Of a stretch of 64,000 nucleotides of DNA, positions 35,875 to 42,968 are shown one piece after another. The notes beneath the pieces were generated by a model. That model saw only the letters and a program-made list of their open reading frames with translations, had not been told where the DNA came from and ran no database searches. The stretch comes from Acidimicrobiales bacterium (lineage in GTDB: Bacteria; Actinomycetota; Acidimicrobiia; Acidimicrobiales; SZUA-35), in assembly GCA_028285495.1 (NCBI GenBank), contig JANQPB010000038.1, positions 98,161 through 162,160 on the forward strand, written 5' to 3'. The position numbers and the translations under genes were made by a program. Numbering within the stretch: the first letter of the stretch is position 1; the number at the start of each line of letters is the position of its first letter.

Positions 35875-36342
35875 GTGGCGATGTCCGACTGGCGCAACGA
35901 CCTGAGCGATGACCAGCTCGTCGAGTTGTTGCGGGCGACCGTCGACGACCGGGCCGCGGCCCCGGCCTCGATGCTGGACATGATCATGGCCGGCTACGAC
36001 ATCACCAACGTCGACGCCTTCCTGGCCGAGGTCGTCGAGGACGTGCAGCTCACCGAGGCGGCTGGGCTCCGGGCCACCGACGGTGCCACCCGCCTGATCA
36101 CGTGCGGCTCGGACGACCTGCGGTTCGAGTTCGAGTTGCGGCCGATCGCCCCGCAGGTCGTCGGGCACCTCGATCCGGTCGTCGCCGGCACGCTCCACCT
36201 CGAGCAGGCCGAGCACGCCCAGGCGGCCGAGCTGGGCGACGGGGCCGACTTCGAGTTCACGCTCCGGTCGTCCAAGCCGTTCAGGCTGCGCCATCGCGCC
36301 GCGGACGGCACGTCGGTGGCAACGGAGTGGATTCTGCCCTGA
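35875..36342 (+). CDS. Sigma-factor partner protein of CHAT-associated loci (putative anti-sigma or adaptor)
   Basis: 155 residues from GTG 35875 (ATG 35881 also possible), 3 bp after the sigma gene. The N-terminus DLSDDQLVELLRATVDDRAAAPASML is helical and acidic. The C-terminal ~80 residues form a beta-rich domain ending FRLRHRAADGTSVATEWIL. I recall the same two-part layout in actinobacterial proteins encoded next to ECF sigma factors with CHAT neighbours, but the family has no function known to me. There is no transmembrane helix and no zinc-binding HxxxCxxC motif, so it is not a classical ZAS anti-sigma. It is the best candidate for a sigma-binding, protease-cleaved adaptor. Confidence 0.75.
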   Translation: MAMSDWRNDLSDDQLVELLRATVDDRAAAPASMLDMIMAGYDITNVDAFLAEVVEDVQLTEAAGLRATDGATRLITCGSDDLRFEFELRPIAPQVVGHLDPVVAGTLHLEQAEHAQAAELGDGADFEFTLRSSKPFRLRHRAADGTSVATEWILP

Positions 36343-36421
36343 TCGAACCGGCGCTTCTGCCCGGGCCACCCGCCGCTCCGGTCACATGTATCTCCCGACC
36401 TCCTCGTGACGTTGTCGAGAT

Positions 36422-36982
36422 ATGGAAGAAAAGCGACGTTCAGGAACGGCCATTCAAGCGGCGGTGATCGGTGCCATCGCCACCATTCTCGCCGGCATCA
36501 TTCCCGCGGTGATCGCCATCAGCAACCGCGGGAGCCCGACATCGACATCGACGTCGACATCGGACACCGAGATCGCCTCCGAGCCGGCGCAAGCACCCGC
36601 CACCCCGATTGCGGTGGCGCCCGAAACGGTGGCTGGCAGCGGCGATCTCGATCTCGACCTGCTCGCCGACGCCTGCTACGAGGGCGACTGGTTCGCCTGC
36701 GACGATCTGTACGAGCTCGCTCCGGCCGGCTCCGACCTCCAGTGGTACGGCGGCACGTGCGGCGGCATTCTCGACACCGTCTCCGAGGAGACCTGCGAGT
36801 ACCTGATCGACTACCTGCTCTATCTCGAGGCGCTGGCCGATGGCTGCGAGTGGGGTGACCTGCTCGACTGCGACGAGCTCTATCGAGAGAGCCCGATCGA
36901 GTCGGACTACGAGTACTTCGGTTCGACCTGCGGCGGTCGGGTCACCTGGTTCACCAACGGACGATGCTGGGAGCTGGCATGA
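36422..36982 (+). CDS. Single-pass membrane protein with duplicated cysteine module
   Basis: 186 residues. A transmembrane helix at ~9-33 (IQAAVIGAIATILAGIIPAV) is followed by a Ser/Thr/Pro-rich spacer and two related extracytoplasmic modules 57 residues apart. The first starts at Cys85 (ACYEGDWFACDDLYELAP, later GGTCGG) and the second at Cys142 (GCEWGDLLDCDELYRESP, later GSTCGGR). The pattern C-x3-4-GD-x3-C-D-x-LY ... TCGG is common in actinobacterial membrane proteins of unknown function; the six cysteines probably form disulfides. Its stop overlaps the next ATG (ATGA). It is in the same orientation as the sigma and subtilase genes and could be the protease-exposed or envelope-sensing part of the cassette. 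Confidence 0.8.
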   Translation: MEEKRRSGTAIQAAVIGAIATILAGIIPAVIAISNRGSPTSTSTSTSDTEIASEPAQAPATPIAVAPETVAGSGDLDLDLLADACYEGDWFACDDLYELAPAGSDLQWYGGTCGGILDTVSEETCEYLIDYLLYLEALADGCEWGDLLDCDELYRESPIESDYEYFGSTCGGRVTWFTNGRCWELA

Positions 36983-37239
36983 GCGAGCAACGAAACGAAG
37001 CGGACCGGGCCTTTCTCGGCGCCTGGGACTTCCTGACCGCCCTGGCCGCCATCATCGCCATCACCTCGGCGTCGATCGTGATCACCGGGCAGGTGGCCGA
37101 CGCTCGCGACGCCCTGGCGATGCTGTCGATCGTGGTGATGGGGATCGTGTCGATCCTGGTGTCGACCACCCTCGTCAAGCTGGTGCGCGTGACGTCGAAC
37201 CCGGTCGGTGACGGGCTCGACGGAGCCGGTCGAGACTGA
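36979..37239 (+). CDS. Small two-helix membrane protein coupled to the Cys-module protein
   Basis: 86 residues from ATG 36979, overlapping the preceding stop by 4 bp. Two hydrophobic helices (FLTALAAIIAITSASIVI and DALAMLSIVVMGIVSILVST) are joined by a short polar loop; the ends are charged. No family recognised. Translational coupling suggests it partners with the upstream Cys-module protein. Its stop is one base from the stop of convergent paaA, which marks the right edge of the cassette. Confidence 0.75.
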   Translation: MSEQRNEADRAFLGAWDFLTALAAIIAITSASIVITGQVADARDALAMLSIVVMGIVSILVSTTLVKLVRVTSNPVGDGLDGAGRD

Positions 37240-37240
37240 G

Positions 37241-38224
37241 TCAGGCGCCCGTCGTCGCCGACCTCCTGGCCCTGCGAGCGGCGTGGGCCGTTGCCGCCTC
37301 CCGAACCCAGGCGCCATCGTCCCAGGCCCTGACCTTGTGCTCGATCCGCTCCCGATTGCAGGGGCCGTGGCCCTTGATGACCTCCCAGAACTCGTCCCAG
37401 TCGATCTCGCCGAAGTCGTAGTGGCCCCGCTCCTCGTTCCAGGTGAGGTCGGGGTCGGGGAGGGTCAGGCCGAGGTAGGCGGCCTGGGGCACGGTCATGT
37501 CGACGAAGCGCTGGCGCAGCTCGTCGTTGGTCTCCCGCTTGATCTTCCAGGCCACCGACTGCTCGGTGTGGGTCGACTCGGCGTCCGGTGGGCCGAACAT
37601 GGCCAGCGACGGCCACCACCACCGGTCGAGCGCGTCCTGGGCCATGGCCCGCTGCTCGTCGGTGCCGTTGGCCAGGATCATCATGATCTCGTAGCCCTGG
37701 CGCTGGTGGAACGACTCCTCCTTGCAGATCCGGATCATGGCCCTGGCGTAGGGTCCGTAGGAGGTCCGGGTCAGCATCACCTGATTGGTGATGGCGGCGC
37801 CGTCGACCAGCCACCCGATGGCCCCGATGTCGGCCCATGACAGCGTCGGGTAGTTGAAGATCGACGAGTACTTCTGGCGGCCCGAGTGCAGCAGCTCGTT
37901 GAGCTCCTGACGGGACACGCCGAGGGTCTCGGCCGCCGAGTAGAGGTACAGCCCGTGGCCGGCCTCGTCCTGGACCTTGGCCATCAGGATCGCCTTGCGC
38001 TTCAGCGTCGGCGCCCGGGTGATCCAGTTGCCCTCGGGCTGCTGGCCGATCACCTCCGAGTGCGCGTGCTGGGCGATCTGGCGGATCATCGTCTTGCGGT
38101 AGTCGTCCGGCATCCAGTCTCGGGGCTCGACCTTCTGGTCGGCCTCAAGCAGGGCCTCGAAACGGGCCCGGCCGGCGGCCTCCCGATCGGGGCTCCGGTC
38201 GGCGTGCGGTTCGGCGATGGTCAT
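37241..38224 (-). CDS. paaA: Phenylacetyl-CoA 1,2-epoxidase catalytic subunit PaaA
   Basis: 327 residues. It inserts one oxygen atom into the ring of phenylacetyl-CoA at a diiron site. Diiron ligands are recognisable in HAHSEVIGQQPEGNW, KVQDEAGHGLYLY (EAGH) and RICKEESFHQRQGYE (EESFH). WADIGAIGWLVDGAAI and DWDEFWEVIKGHGPCN are also typical. It follows the paaX-like regulator gene on the same strand, 37 bp away, and is separated from paaBCDE by 6.3 kb. The C-terminal ~30 residues are Ala/Arg-rich. Confidence 0.95.
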   Translation of the reverse strand: MTIAEPHADRSPDREAAGRARFEALLEADQKVEPRDWMPDDYRKTMIRQIAQHAHSEVIGQQPEGNWITRAPTLKRKAILMAKVQDEAGHGLYLYSAAETLGVSRQELNELLHSGRQKYSSIFNYPTLSWADIGAIGWLVDGAAITNQVMLTRTSYGPYARAMIRICKEESFHQRQGYEIMMILANGTDEQRAMAQDALDRWWWPSLAMFGPPDAESTHTEQSVAWKIKRETNDELRQRFVDMTVPQAAYLGLTLPDPDLTWNEERGHYDFGEIDWDEFWEVIKGHGPCNRERIEHKVRAWDDGAWVREAATAHAARRARRSATTGA

Positions 38225-38261
38225 TGGCTGCCTCCTCGGACGGGGCGGTGCGGGTCGATGG

Positions 38262-39230
38262 TCATGACGTCGGTGGTGGTTCGGTGCCGTCGGGGGTGAA
38301 GCGACCGGCGACCCGGTCGGGGTCGACGGTCATGCCGGTGGTCTCGGTCACCCAGGTCCAGGCGGCGTCGGTGATCCGCCGGTAGAGGTCGGCCGCCAGC
38401 TCGGCCGCCCGGTGACCGATCCAGCCAGCCGGCAGCAGGTCGGTCGGCAGGTCGGGGTCGCGGAGCCGGGCCCGGCGCAGGTCGTGGACGAGCATCGTGC
38501 GGAGGGCGAAGGCCTCGATGGGCGTCGGGTCGTCGACCTCGCCGGCGAGCGGACGGTAGCGGTCGACGAACCGGTGGTAGGCGGCTTCGGCGTCGTCGAG
38601 ACCGGAGTCGACCCGGAACGGCAGGCCGGTCAGCGGCGCCTCGCCGTCGCCGTCGAAACGGGCCACCGCGACGGCCGGTGCTGGCTGGATGCCGAGCCGG
38701 TCGAGCAGCTCGCGGGTGTCGGCTGCGTCGTCGTTCGGGTGGGCGTGCACGCCGGCGGCCATGCGGGCGAAGCCTCGCCACCGCAGGTGCCGGGCGATGT
38801 CGTCGCCGGCGTCGACGCCGGCGACGGGCCCGGCGGTGCCGCCGTTGGCCACCGCGGTGTCGGGGAGGAAGACCAGCGTCCACGACCCGTCCCATGGTCG
38901 ATCGTGGCGGCGATAGATCCGCTGCTCGGCCGCCGCCGTCTCGGCTCGACCGTCCGGAGCGAGCGAGTAGCGGCTGCGACGACCGACCCGCTCGCTGTCG
39001 ACCCAACCCTCGGCCGCGAGCCGAAACATCGAGGTGCGAACGAGGCGCTCGTTGAACCCGAACGGCGCCGCCAGGGCGAACACGTCGGCCAGCCAGACCG
39101 TGCCGCCGAGCGGGGCGACGGTGTCGCCGAGGATCGTCACCAGAGCCGACCGGGCCGAGATCTCGGCGTCGCCGGTCCAGGCGACGGCCCGGGGATCGGC
39201 GGTCGGGGCGGGGTACGCCACGGAGGTCAT
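38262..39230 (-). CDS. paaX: PaaX-family transcriptional repressor
   Basis: 322 residues. An N-terminal winged helix (ARSALVTILGDTVAPLGGTVW ... FGFNERLVRTSMFRLAAEGWV) is followed by SERVGRRSRYSLAPDGR and RPWDGSWTLVFLPD, all typical of PaaX, whose ligand is phenylacetyl-CoA. It lies upstream of paaA in one transcription unit. An inverted TGATACA/TGTATCA site begins 18 bp before its ATG (39230), and the same site precedes paaB, so it is likely autoregulated and controls both blocks. Confidence 0.92.
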   Translation of the reverse strand: MTSVAYPAPTADPRAVAWTGDAEISARSALVTILGDTVAPLGGTVWLADVFALAAPFGFNERLVRTSMFRLAAEGWVDSERVGRRSRYSLAPDGRAETAAAEQRIYRRHDRPWDGSWTLVFLPDTAVANGGTAGPVAGVDAGDDIARHLRWRGFARMAAGVHAHPNDDAADTRELLDRLGIQPAPAVAVARFDGDGEAPLTGLPFRVDSGLDDAEAAYHRFVDRYRPLAGEVDDPTPIEAFALRTMLVHDLRRARLRDPDLPTDLLPAGWIGHRAAELAADLYRRITDAAWTWVTETTGMTVDPDRVAGRFTPDGTEPPPTS

Positions 39231-39248
39231 CAGACCATCGAGCCTACG

Positions 39249-39288
39249 TGATACAGCGAAACCCGGCAAGATCGGACTAGGTGTATCA
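39249..39288. promoter_or_regulatory. PaaX-type operator of paaX-paaA
   Basis: TGATACA (39249-39255) and TGTATCA (39282-39288) are inverted arms with a 26-bp spacer, matching the site before paaB. The region also lies 38 bp upstream of the divergent purE start, so repression of purE cannot be excluded. Confidence 0.7.
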
Positions 39289-39313
39289 TGTCGATCTGGC
39301 TGCGGGCGACCAG

Positions 39314-39319
39314 TAGGCT
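39314..39319 (+). promoter_or_regulatory. -10 box TAGGCT of purE, probably leaderless
   Basis: TAGGCT lies 7 nt before GTG 39327, no Shine-Dalgarno sequence. Confidence 0.45.
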
Positions 39320-39326
39320 CTCCGAG

Positions 39327-39836
39327 GTGCCCGGCCGGTCGAGCGAACCCCCCGTCGCCATCGTCATGGGAAGCCAGTCGGACTGGCCGACCATGGAGCA
39401 TGCGGCGTCGACGCTCGATCAGCTCGGCGTTGCCCACGACGATCGGATCGTCTCCGCCCACCGCACCCCACAGCGCCTGGTCGACTTCGCCACCGGCGCG
39501 GCCGACGAGGGCCTTCGGGTCATCATCGCCGGTGCCGGCGGCGCGGCCCACCTGCCCGGCATGGTGGCGTCGATGACCACGCTGCCGGTGCTCGGCGTCC
39601 CCGTCGAATCGAAGGCCCTGTCGGGGTGGGACAGCCTGCTGTCGATCGTGCAGATGCCGGCCGGCGTCCCCGTCGGCACGCTGGCCATCGGTCGCTCCGG
39701 TGCGGTCAACGCCGCCCTCCTGGCCGCCTCGATCCTGGCCATCGACGATGCCGACCTGGCCGGTCGGTTGGCCGACCATCGGTCGGCCCAGTCGGCCGCC
39801 GTCGGTCAGCGGCCCGTTCCGAACGGCGGGGCCTGA
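39327..39836 (+). CDS. purE: N5-carboxyaminoimidazole ribonucleotide mutase PurE
   Basis: 169 residues from GTG 39327. It converts N5-CAIR to CAIR in purine synthesis. The class I signatures GSQSDWPTM (~18), SAHRTPQRL (~48) and AGAGGAAHLPGMVA (~75) with the catalytic His are intact. A longer in-frame ATG at 39288 lies inside the PaaX-type operator and is less likely. The next gene, 34 bp on, is purK, its pathway partner. Confidence 0.93.
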   Translation: MPGRSSEPPVAIVMGSQSDWPTMEHAASTLDQLGVAHDDRIVSAHRTPQRLVDFATGAADEGLRVIIAGAGGAAHLPGMVASMTTLPVLGVPVESKALSGWDSLLSIVQMPAGVPVGTLAIGRSGAVNAALLAASILAIDDADLAGRLADHRSAQSAAVGQRPVPNGGA

Positions 39837-39870
39837 TGGCCCGCCCCGCCGGCTGCCGGAACCACCTCGC

Positions 39871-40938
39871 ATGAGTCCGCTGCCGACCGGGGCCACGGTT
39901 GGGATCATCGGCGGCGGCCAGCTCGGCCGCATGCTGGCGCTGGCTGCGGCCCGTTTCGGGTATCGGGTCGTCGTGCTCGAGCCGGGCCCCGACTGCCCCG
40001 CCGCCCAGGTGGCCAACGAGCACCTCGTCGCCCCCTACGACGATCCCGATGCGCTGGCCACCCTGGCCGAGCGCTGCCACGTCGTGACCTACGAGTTCGA
40101 GAACGTGCCGCTGGCGGCGGCCAGGACCCTTGCCACCAAGGTGGTGCTGCGCCCGGGGCCCGAGGCGCTGCGGGTGGCCCAGGATCGGCTGGTCGAGAAG
40201 GAGTTCCTGCGATCGATCGGGCTCGGCACGGCGTCGTACGCACCGATCAGCCGGGCCGACGACGTCGGGCCGGTCCTCGGGGCCATCGGTCGACCGTGCA
40301 TCGTCAAGACCAGACGTCTCGGCTACGACGGCAAGGGTCAGCTCCGGCTCGACGAGGCGAGTCGCGTCCCCGGCGATCTGTACCGCCACCTCGGTGGCGT
40401 GCCCCTGATCGCCGAGGGCTTCGTCGACTTCGTGTGTGAGATCAGCGTGATCACCGCCCGGTCGGTGGACGGCGACATCCGCAGCTTCACCCCGGCCGCC
40501 AACGAGCACCGGGACGGGATCCTCCGCCGCTCGGTGGTACCGGCCGACGTGTCGCCGGCGACCCTGGAGGCGGCCGCCGCCGCCGGGGCAGCGCTCGTCG
40601 AGGCCCTCGACTACGTCGGGGTGCTCGGACTCGAGCTGTTCGTGCTCGACGACGGCTCGATCCTGGCCAACGAGTTCGCCCCTCGGGTCCACAACTCCGG
40701 TCATTGGACGGAGCTGGTCTGCCCGAGCGATCAGTTCGAGCAGCACGTGCGGGCCGTCACCGGTCACCCCCTCGGCGACCCGACGTCGGCCCCCTGTGAG
40801 ATGGTCAACCTGATCGGCGACGAACTCGGCGGCTGGACCGAGCTGGTGGCCAGCGGCGACTGGCGGGTCCACCTCTACGGCAAGGGCGAGGTCCGCCCCG
40901 ACCGCAAGATGGGTCACGCCACCAGGCGGTTGCCCTGA
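39871..40938 (+). CDS. purK: N5-carboxyaminoimidazole ribonucleotide synthase PurK
   Basis: 355 residues. It makes N5-CAIR from AIR, ATP and bicarbonate. The ATP-grasp fold begins with GIIGGGQLGRMLALAAARFG; DRLVEKEFLRSIG, IVKTRRLGYDGKGQ, RDGILRRSVVPADVS and LANEFAPRVHNSGHWT are diagnostic. It starts at ATG 39871, 34 bp after purE, the standard gene order. No operon partner follows; the next gene is convergent. Confidence 0.95.
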   Translation: MSPLPTGATVGIIGGGQLGRMLALAAARFGYRVVVLEPGPDCPAAQVANEHLVAPYDDPDALATLAERCHVVTYEFENVPLAAARTLATKVVLRPGPEALRVAQDRLVEKEFLRSIGLGTASYAPISRADDVGPVLGAIGRPCIVKTRRLGYDGKGQLRLDEASRVPGDLYRHLGGVPLIAEGFVDFVCEISVITARSVDGDIRSFTPAANEHRDGILRRSVVPADVSPATLEAAAAAGAALVEALDYVGVLGLELFVLDDGSILANEFAPRVHNSGHWTELVCPSDQFEQHVRAVTGHPLGDPTSAPCEMVNLIGDELGGWTELVASGDWRVHLYGKGEVRPDRKMGHATRRLP

Positions 40939-40980
40939 CCCTCCTCGGCCCGATCAGCCCCGTGGCCGCCCCGGCGCCCG

Positions 40981-41982
40981 CTACTGCTGCTGCTGGCTCT
41001 GCTGGCTCTCGAAGGTGCTGGAGAGGTAGCGGGCCGGTCGCTCGGGTCGCCGAGGTCGAGGCGTCATCGTCCGCTCGACCGGCTCCATGTGACGGATCTC
41101 GACGGTGGCTTCGACGCTCGGGCGGCCGGGGCCCGAGTAGATGCCCCGGACCGGGGCCACGTCGTCGTAGTCGCGCCCGGTGCCGATGATCACGTGGTTG
41201 TGGCCGACCGGCCGGTCGTTGGTCGGGTCGACGGCCAGCCAGCGGTGGCCGGGCAGCCAGGCCTCGACCCAGGCGTGGGTCTGGACGGCGACCTCGTCCT
41301 CGTCCTCGCCCCGGGGCCCGTCACCGTCGCTCCCGGCGCCGTTGGCCCCGTCCGACTCGACGGCGCCGACGGTCTCGTCGGACGCGAACAGGTAGCCGGA
41401 CACGTACCGGGCCGGCACGCCCGAGAGGCGAAGCAGGCCGATCGTCAGGTGGGCGTAGTCCTGGCAGACGCCGGTCCCGCCCGCAACGAGGTCGTCGAGA
41501 CCGATGCCGATGTGGGTCGAGTTCTTCTCGTAGCGGAGGAGCCGTCTGGTGGCGGCCACGGCGGCGGCGACCTTGGCTTCCGTGTCGTCCAGGCCGGCGG
41601 TGGCGTCGAGGGCGACGCTGCGCAGGTCGTCGTCCCAGCGGACGTGGGGCGACTCGCTGAGCAGCTCGATGTTGTCGAGCGGGTGGTCGCCGTCGTCCGG
41701 GTGGATCGGCACGATCGTCGGGTCGTCGCGGTCGCGGGTCTCGACGGCGGCCTCGGCCACGATCTCCAGTCGATCGTGTTCGCCGAGGACGCCGAGGTGC
41801 TCGACCGTCGTGCCCCAGTAGTCGGTGAACGACAGGATCCGGCACGGCGGGTCACAGGTGAGGCGGTGGGCGAGCAGCCGCTGGCCCTGGGTGTCCTTCG
41901 GGCGGACGCGGAGCTCGTTGTGGGCCTCGCGCACCGGCGAGTCGTAGCGGAACTGCATCCGGTAGCGAATGTCGAGCCTCAC
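40981..41982 (-). CDS. Transglutaminase-like domain protein (third gene of ATP-grasp/alpha-E operon)
   Basis: 333 residues. An N-terminal beta domain (RLDIRYRMQFRYDSPVREAHNELRV) precedes a papain-fold transglutaminase-like domain with Cys in GGTGVCQDYAHL (~170), His in AVQTHAWVEAW (~240) and Asp in WLAVDPTND. GTG 41982 overlaps the stop of the alpha-E gene (GTGA). This three-gene set occurs in many bacteria and has been predicted to make or process a peptide-linked product. The C-terminus is a Gln-rich tail ending QQSQQQQ. Confidence 0.9.
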   Translation of the reverse strand: MRLDIRYRMQFRYDSPVREAHNELRVRPKDTQGQRLLAHRLTCDPPCRILSFTDYWGTTVEHLGVLGEHDRLEIVAEAAVETRDRDDPTIVPIHPDDGDHPLDNIELLSESPHVRWDDDLRSVALDATAGLDDTEAKVAAAVAATRRLLRYEKNSTHIGIGLDDLVAGGTGVCQDYAHLTIGLLRLSGVPARYVSGYLFASDETVGAVESDGANGAGSDGDGPRGEDEDEVAVQTHAWVEAWLPGHRWLAVDPTNDRPVGHNHVIIGTGRDYDDVAPVRGIYSGPGRPSVEATVEIRHMEPVERTMTPRPRRPERPARYLSSTFESQQSQQQQ

Positions 41983-42968
41983 CGGCCCCCTCCGCTGCGG
42001 TTTGGCTGGGTGGCCTGGCCCGGGCGCACGAACTGGCTGTGCATGTCGGGGATCTGGGCCGGGTCGAAGGCGTAGTCGGCGATGGCGGCGGTCAGGGCCA
42101 CGAGCTCGCCCTCGACCCGATCGAGCAGCGCCCAGGCGTTGTTGCGCAGCTCCTGCTCGGCGTTGCTGTATTCCAGGTGCGACCGGAGCCGGCCCGACAC
42201 CATCGCCGCCGGGGCCAGCCCGTTCGACGTGGTCTGGATCAGCCGTTGGATGCGGCCGTCGGCCCGGCGGAGGCACGAGAGGACGGTCCGGGGCACGTCG
42301 TCGGCCTGCAGCAGGAAGGCGCCCAGGGTGTAGGCGTCGCCCCCCTGGCGGGCCCGCCGTCGGTAGGCCTGGAGGCTCGACACCGTCCGCAGGATCGAGC
42401 CCTCGTCGAGGGTGTGACCGGGGTGGAGGACGAGGAAGCGGATCGTGCGGGAGCAGATGATGGCCCGCTCGATCATCCGGCCGAGCACGAGGAACGTGAA
42501 GGCCTCGTCTCGGGGCATCGCCTCGGACACGATCCCGCTGAGGGCGTGGCAACGGCGACGGATCGTCGAATACAGCTCGAACGGCTCGGGCGGGAGCTTG
42601 CCCTCCACCTCCCGCAGCGTCATCAGCAGGCGGTTGGCCTCTTCCCACAGCTCGACCGGCACCCGGTCTCGGACCGTGCGGATGTTCTCCCGCAGTTGCG
42701 AGATCGAGCGGCCGACCGAGCCCTCGTTGGCCTCGTCGAGCATCAGGAACTGGGCAACGCTGGCCCCGTCCGGCACCAGGCCGAGGCCGTCGAAGGTCTG
42801 GCCGACACCCATCACGTCGAGCAGGCGCTGCCACTCGGGCTGCACGGGCGAGGCGGGGAAGTGCATCGAGTCCCGGGTGGCGATGTCGAGCATGCGGGTG
42901 GTGTGCTCGGCCCGTTCGAGGAGCCGGCCGGCCCAGAACGTGGCCTCGGCATGGCGAGCGAGGATCAT
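41979..42968 (-). CDS. Alpha-E domain protein
   Basis: 329 residues, nearly all alpha-helical. MILARHAEATFWAGRLLERAEHTTRMLD is the family's start; CHALSGIVSEAMPRDEAFTFLVLGRMIERA and MVSGRLRSHLEYSNAEQELR follow. No catalytic function is established. The ATG at 42968 overlaps the ATP-grasp stop (ATGA), and its own stop overlaps the transglutaminase start, so all three proteins are translationally coupled and likely act together. Confidence 0.88.
   Translation of the reverse strand: MILARHAEATFWAGRLLERAEHTTRMLDIATRDSMHFPASPVQPEWQRLLDVMGVGQTFDGLGLVPDGASVAQFLMLDEANEGSVGRSISQLRENIRTVRDRVPVELWEEANRLLMTLREVEGKLPPEPFELYSTIRRRCHALSGIVSEAMPRDEAFTFLVLGRMIERAIICSRTIRFLVLHPGHTLDEGSILRTVSSLQAYRRRARQGGDAYTLGAFLLQADDVPRTVLSCLRRADGRIQRLIQTTSNGLAPAAMVSGRLRSHLEYSNAEQELRNNAWALLDRVEGELVALTAAIADYAFDPAQIPDMHSQFVRPGQATQPNRSGGGR

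Noticed and set aside
33646..36369. Upstream extension of the CHAT frame (about 900 extra codons on the minus strand)
   Set aside because: This stretch is antisense to the subtilase, sigma factor and partner, all with clear motifs. CHAT/TPR similarity begins at ATG 33645.
39288..39304. ATG and codons at purE's longer in-frame start resemble the subtilase start at 33685 (15 of 17 bases)
   Set aside because: Short similarity of a start region, no extension on either side; most likely chance, although it could be a trace of the cassette insertion.
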